From Pilaira anomala (Eukaryota > Mucoromycota > Mucoromycetes > Mucorales > Mucoraceae): DNA of 64,000 nucleotides. The position numbers and the translations under genes were made by a program. This document shows positions 61,296-64,000 of the stretch, in pieces. The stretch spans positions 124,001 through 188,000 of the forward strand of contig JAIXMQ010000005.1 in the NCBI GenBank assembly GCA_025716855.1, written 5' to 3'. The first letter of the stretch is position 1. The number at the start of each line of letters is the position of its first letter. The notes under the pieces are model-generated. The model did no database searches, was not told the origin of the DNA, and saw only the letters and a list, made by a program, of their open reading frames with translations.

Positions 61296-61373
61296 TGTGA
61301 GAGTATAAATATATGATGAAACTCTAAATAAATACAGTTCCTTTTACTCTTCTTTCGCATAACATCTCTCATA
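61296..61373 (+). repeat. 3' LTR (78 bp)
   Basis: It matches the 5' LTR with a few substitutions and short indels; its last bases are mutated (CTCTCATA instead of CTCTCACA). A purine tract rich in G (61276-61292) lies directly upstream. Divergence from the 5' LTR indicates an insertion that is not very recent. Confidence 0.85.
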
Positions 61374-62004
61374 CTAAAGTACTCCAACTAGTAGTTTATG
61401 TTCCTCATAAGGATTGTATGAAGTTAATATTAATGCTTTTACAGTGTTTACTATCATGTCGAAACCATATGCAGAGGGTTAGATAGTAAGGATCATAAGC
61501 TCTTCAGAACAATCTAGCTGAGTATCTTCATCTTTCGATATGAATATAAATATGAATTTCACGTTGAGGATATGTGTATTCTTCTTGTTTTTTTTAGATT
61601 TATGCTGATCATAACCAAGGTGAAATTAATCCAGGTATAAGCTGCACTTTGATTACATTTTATAAAAATAGGAATAAATCCCTGATATATATAATTATAC
61701 GACACATAATAAAGAAATGAAAAAAAAAAAAAAAAAAAAAAAAACTATCATGTTTTATATTGAGAGTTTCAAAAATTGGTAAGGAAATAGAAATGATAGA
61801 TTGGTTAATAAGATAGAAAATTCAAGTTTAATATGATCTGTTAGTAGACTACCGTGTAAACTATCATGATAGTTTACCCTTATAACTGTTTATAGTATAT
61901 CGGGCTGGTAAAATAATAAATGTTTTAAATTAAATTCCTTTCCCTTTCTCTTTTTCTCTTTTTCACCCTTTTTTTTTGTTTTTTTTTTTGTTTGTTTGTT
62001 GACC
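61374..62004. other. Spacer with relic of the disrupted host frame
   Basis: The first 90 bp continue the cut host frame. The rest has an A run (61719-61744) and a T-rich tract just before the SCAMP start. No other gene is seen. Confidence 0.4.
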
Positions 62005-63095
62005 ATGTCTCATCAACCTTTAGCAACAAGTCCGTTTGATGACCCAAGCAATCCTTTCCAAGACCCATCCATTACATCTGCGTTAAATTCAGAACGAGCA
62101 GTTCACGAGACACAAGATGACACAACTTTTCACCATGTATCTGATAATCGAGACCCATTTGGTTCTAGCACGACTTCGCTCCAAAACAATCCACCCCCAC
62201 CCTCTTCTACCGTAAAAGACGATTTCACAGCGAGAGAAGAAGCACTTCGACAAAAAGAACGTGCTTTGGCAGAAAGAGAAAGAGATTTAGAGCAAAGACA
62301 AAGGGTGGGTGAATTAAGAGGAGCTAATAATTTTCCACCTTGTTTTCCCATCTTATACTTGAATATTGTACAAGAGATTCCTTTAAATCACCAAACAACT
62401 GTATTATGGCTTTATCGAGAATGGCTATTGTTTTTGGTTACACTCTTGTTGAATTTCTTTGCTTGTCTTTGGGTATTGTTCTCCCATCCGGCTTCCGTAA
62501 CGAGTTCACCAACTGATATGGGAATTGCTTTAACTCAGTTATTTACACATACTTTGGCCAGTTTCTTTTTATGGTATCGACCTGTTTATAATGCTTATAT
62601 GAAGGATAGATCTTTATATTACTGTAAGTGAAAATTTATTACTATTATTGTTGTTGTCATGACTAACAAAGAAAAAAAAAGACTTTTTTTTTGTGTTTAA
62701 TGGATTTCATGTAATTTATACATTTTATATGGCGATTGGTATTCCTTCCACGTAAGTGTATAGACATATATAAAAAATCTTGTAGCAAAATTCTAAATAT
62801 ATATATATATATATATATAATATAATATAGTGGTGGTGCAGGATTAATCTTGTTAATAACATTGTTTACGGATGGGTATATTGGACCAGGTGTGTTGACA
62901 TTATTGGCTACATTATGTTGGTTGGTTATGGGTTGTTTAGCTGTTTATTTATACAAGACGACCTATGATCATTATAAAGCAGCAGGTCATACATTTAAAG
63001 AAGCCAAAACTGAAGCATTTTCTCACATGGGACGTTCAAATGTTGTACGTGATACCGCTGCGAATGTCGCTTGGAATTCTGCCACCAGAAGATAA
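62005..63095 (+). CDS. Secretory carrier membrane protein (SCAMP)
   Basis: A 317-aa SCAMP, a four-span protein of post-Golgi and endosomal membranes that acts in vesicle recycling. It has an NPF motif (residues 16-18, for EH-domain partners), a Pro-rich stretch, a coiled coil (about 75-100, EALRQKERALAERERDLEQ) and four membrane helices. The family core reads CFPILYLNIVQEIP, RPVYNAYMKDRSLYYFFF and MAIGIPSTGGAGLILL. Exons are 62005-62623, 62682-62751 and 62831-63095. The middle exon is only 70 nt; its acceptor follows an A run, and its TTT codons are needed for the hydrophobic helix. The C-terminus is cytosolic. Confidence 0.93.
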
Positions 63096-63885
63096 ATAAT
63101 AAAACTAAATATTTTTTTTTTTTTATTTCCCCGAGCACAGTGCGGCTGGTAAATTTTGTCCGTTCTGAAAAAATAAATGGCGCTACCTAGAAAACGATTG
63201 GCCGTTTGTCGTCGTTTTCAAAATTTTAAGGTTGTCATATACGTATAAGCGAATGTTTATTAAAGTAAGCAGCTAATTATAAGTTCGATTTGTTATAGCA
63301 GTTGATGATTTGGCGCTTAGAGTGTAAATTTTTCAGTGATGCAGATTAATCATCCAAATGAATGAGACTTACAACAATGTATGCTTGCAATGGCTATTTA
63401 TAAAGAATGAAATTAGATAAAGGATTACATTATGATTCACACACATTTTTGAAATACCTTTTTCTTTCCAAGATGCACACAGTTATAAAAAGAGGAAAGA
63501 GAAAGACGGATATTCGACAAACCTGTTTTTATCAGGTATTTGGAATCTGTTTGCCGTGGGGTAAGCAGTTAATCGGTATAAAGATTTTTATCCTGAGTCA
63601 AACAATTGCCAGTGGACAAATGTTTTGTCGAAAGCGAAATATCATTCCTTCCTTTTACTTTTTCTCGCTTGGAAATATTTTGATCAAAGTAAATTCATGT
63701 AATTCAGCTATAATGGCTCTAAATTAACTTTACACAGACCTGTATTGCCTGTCTGTCTGCAATAGATCTTTTTTTTTTTTGGGCCCACATCATTTTCTTT
63801 TTTGCTTTATGAGTCTATTATAAGAATATCCACTAGATTTAAATAAGATAATATGAGACAAGGTTTTTTCTTTCCCACAAGCGAT
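63096..63885. other. Spacer downstream of SCAMP
   Basis: About 790 bp. A 106-codon frame at 63407-63727 has no recognised domain. No gene is supported. Confidence 0.35.
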
Positions 63886-63950
63886 ATTTAATCCCCTCGT
63901 TATTGTGGCCTTTAAGGACTTTAAATTAAAACGGCACTTCGGCACGGGCT
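63886..63950 (+). mobile_element. Second copy of the LINE 3' end
   Basis: TTTAATCCCCTCG and the following CTTTAAGGACTTTAAATTAAAAC match the 3' UTR at about 55460-55502, with substitutions. Only the tail is present, so this is a very short, 5'-truncated or partly covered copy. Confidence 0.6.
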
Positions 63951-64000
63951 AGGTATTATGCAAGTTTACCCATAAATAGAAGGTTATATAATTATGTAAT

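Larger units (their letters stand above)
58485..61373 (+). mobile_element. Internally deleted Ty3-type LTR retrotransposon
   Basis: Two near-identical LTRs bound a 2.9-kb element. Order inside: a Gag coiled-coil frame (58795-59376), a frameshifted Gag domain (59400-59780), a CCHC knuckle CGKPGYIVKEC (60238-60270), the protease motif LIDTGAT (about 60504-60524), an RNase H domain, an integrase-tail fragment (61026-61277), and a polypurine tract (61276-61292) next to the 3' LTR. The reverse transcriptase and most of the integrase are absent: the protease part jumps to RNase H near 60690. PR-RNaseH-IN order is Ty3-like. This copy cannot move by itself. Confidence 0.85.

Noticed and set aside
63407..63727. 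106-codon frame after SCAMP
   Set aside because: No domain or signal, and composition like surrounding spacer.

Overview
This is AT-rich nuclear DNA from a fungus, most likely an early-diverging filamentous fungus of the Mucorales type. The evidence is: genes with short GT-AG introns (about 55-110 nt); very long A/T homopolymers and AT microsatellites in introns and spacers; mitochondrial, ER and Pol II factors of fungal type; and a five-exon gene of a kind I associate with zygomycete lineage-specific families. There are no operons, tRNAs, rRNAs or CRISPR arrays. Gene models were built by hand. Where exon ends are listed, the summed coding length is a multiple of three and the frames join cleanly.

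Layout. 1-38 kb is a normal gene-dense region. In order it holds: a partial unknown gene (-), an ASE1/MAP65 spindle cross-linker (+), cytochrome b5 (-), an ELL elongation factor (+), a tandem CCCH zinc-finger protein (-), an unknown polyQ protein (-), a small secreted expansin-like protein (-), a PLP aminotransferase (-), sideroflexin (-), Mediator MED15 (-), a PH-domain protein (-), a BYE1-type PHD/TFIIS/SPOC protein (-), the methionine-salvage isomerase MRI1 (+), a large kelch-like membrane protein (+), then DPM3 (-) and DPM2 (+) head to head. 38-46 kb is decayed: a hairpin-bearing minisatellite, a decayed delta-12 desaturase, a decayed allantoicase and long homopolymers. 46.5-50.2 kb is a diverged CHD1-like remodeller with two frameshifts. 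50.2-55.8 kb is a transposon cluster: a small inverted-repeat element, a Tc1/mariner-like element with long TIRs, a decayed transposon ORF, a LINE ORF1 and a LINE ORF2 tail. 55.9-57.8 kb is the five-exon unknown gene. 58.5-61.4 kb is an internally deleted Ty3-type element with very short LTRs, sitting inside an older reading frame. 62.0-63.1 kb is a SCAMP gene, and the last bases repeat the LINE 3' end.

Functional links. DPM2 and DPM3 encode the two small membrane subunits of dolichol-phosphate-mannose synthase and share a 168-bp spacer, so co-expression is likely. ELL, MED15, BYE1 and the CHD1-like protein all act on RNA polymerase II, but they are unlinked transcription units. No clear new multi-gene system is visible. 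The best candidates for follow-up are the kelch/three-TM membrane protein, the tyrosine-proline repeat tail on the BYE1-like protein, the frameshifted CHD1 paralogue, the 40-kb hairpin minisatellite and the unknown five-exon family.
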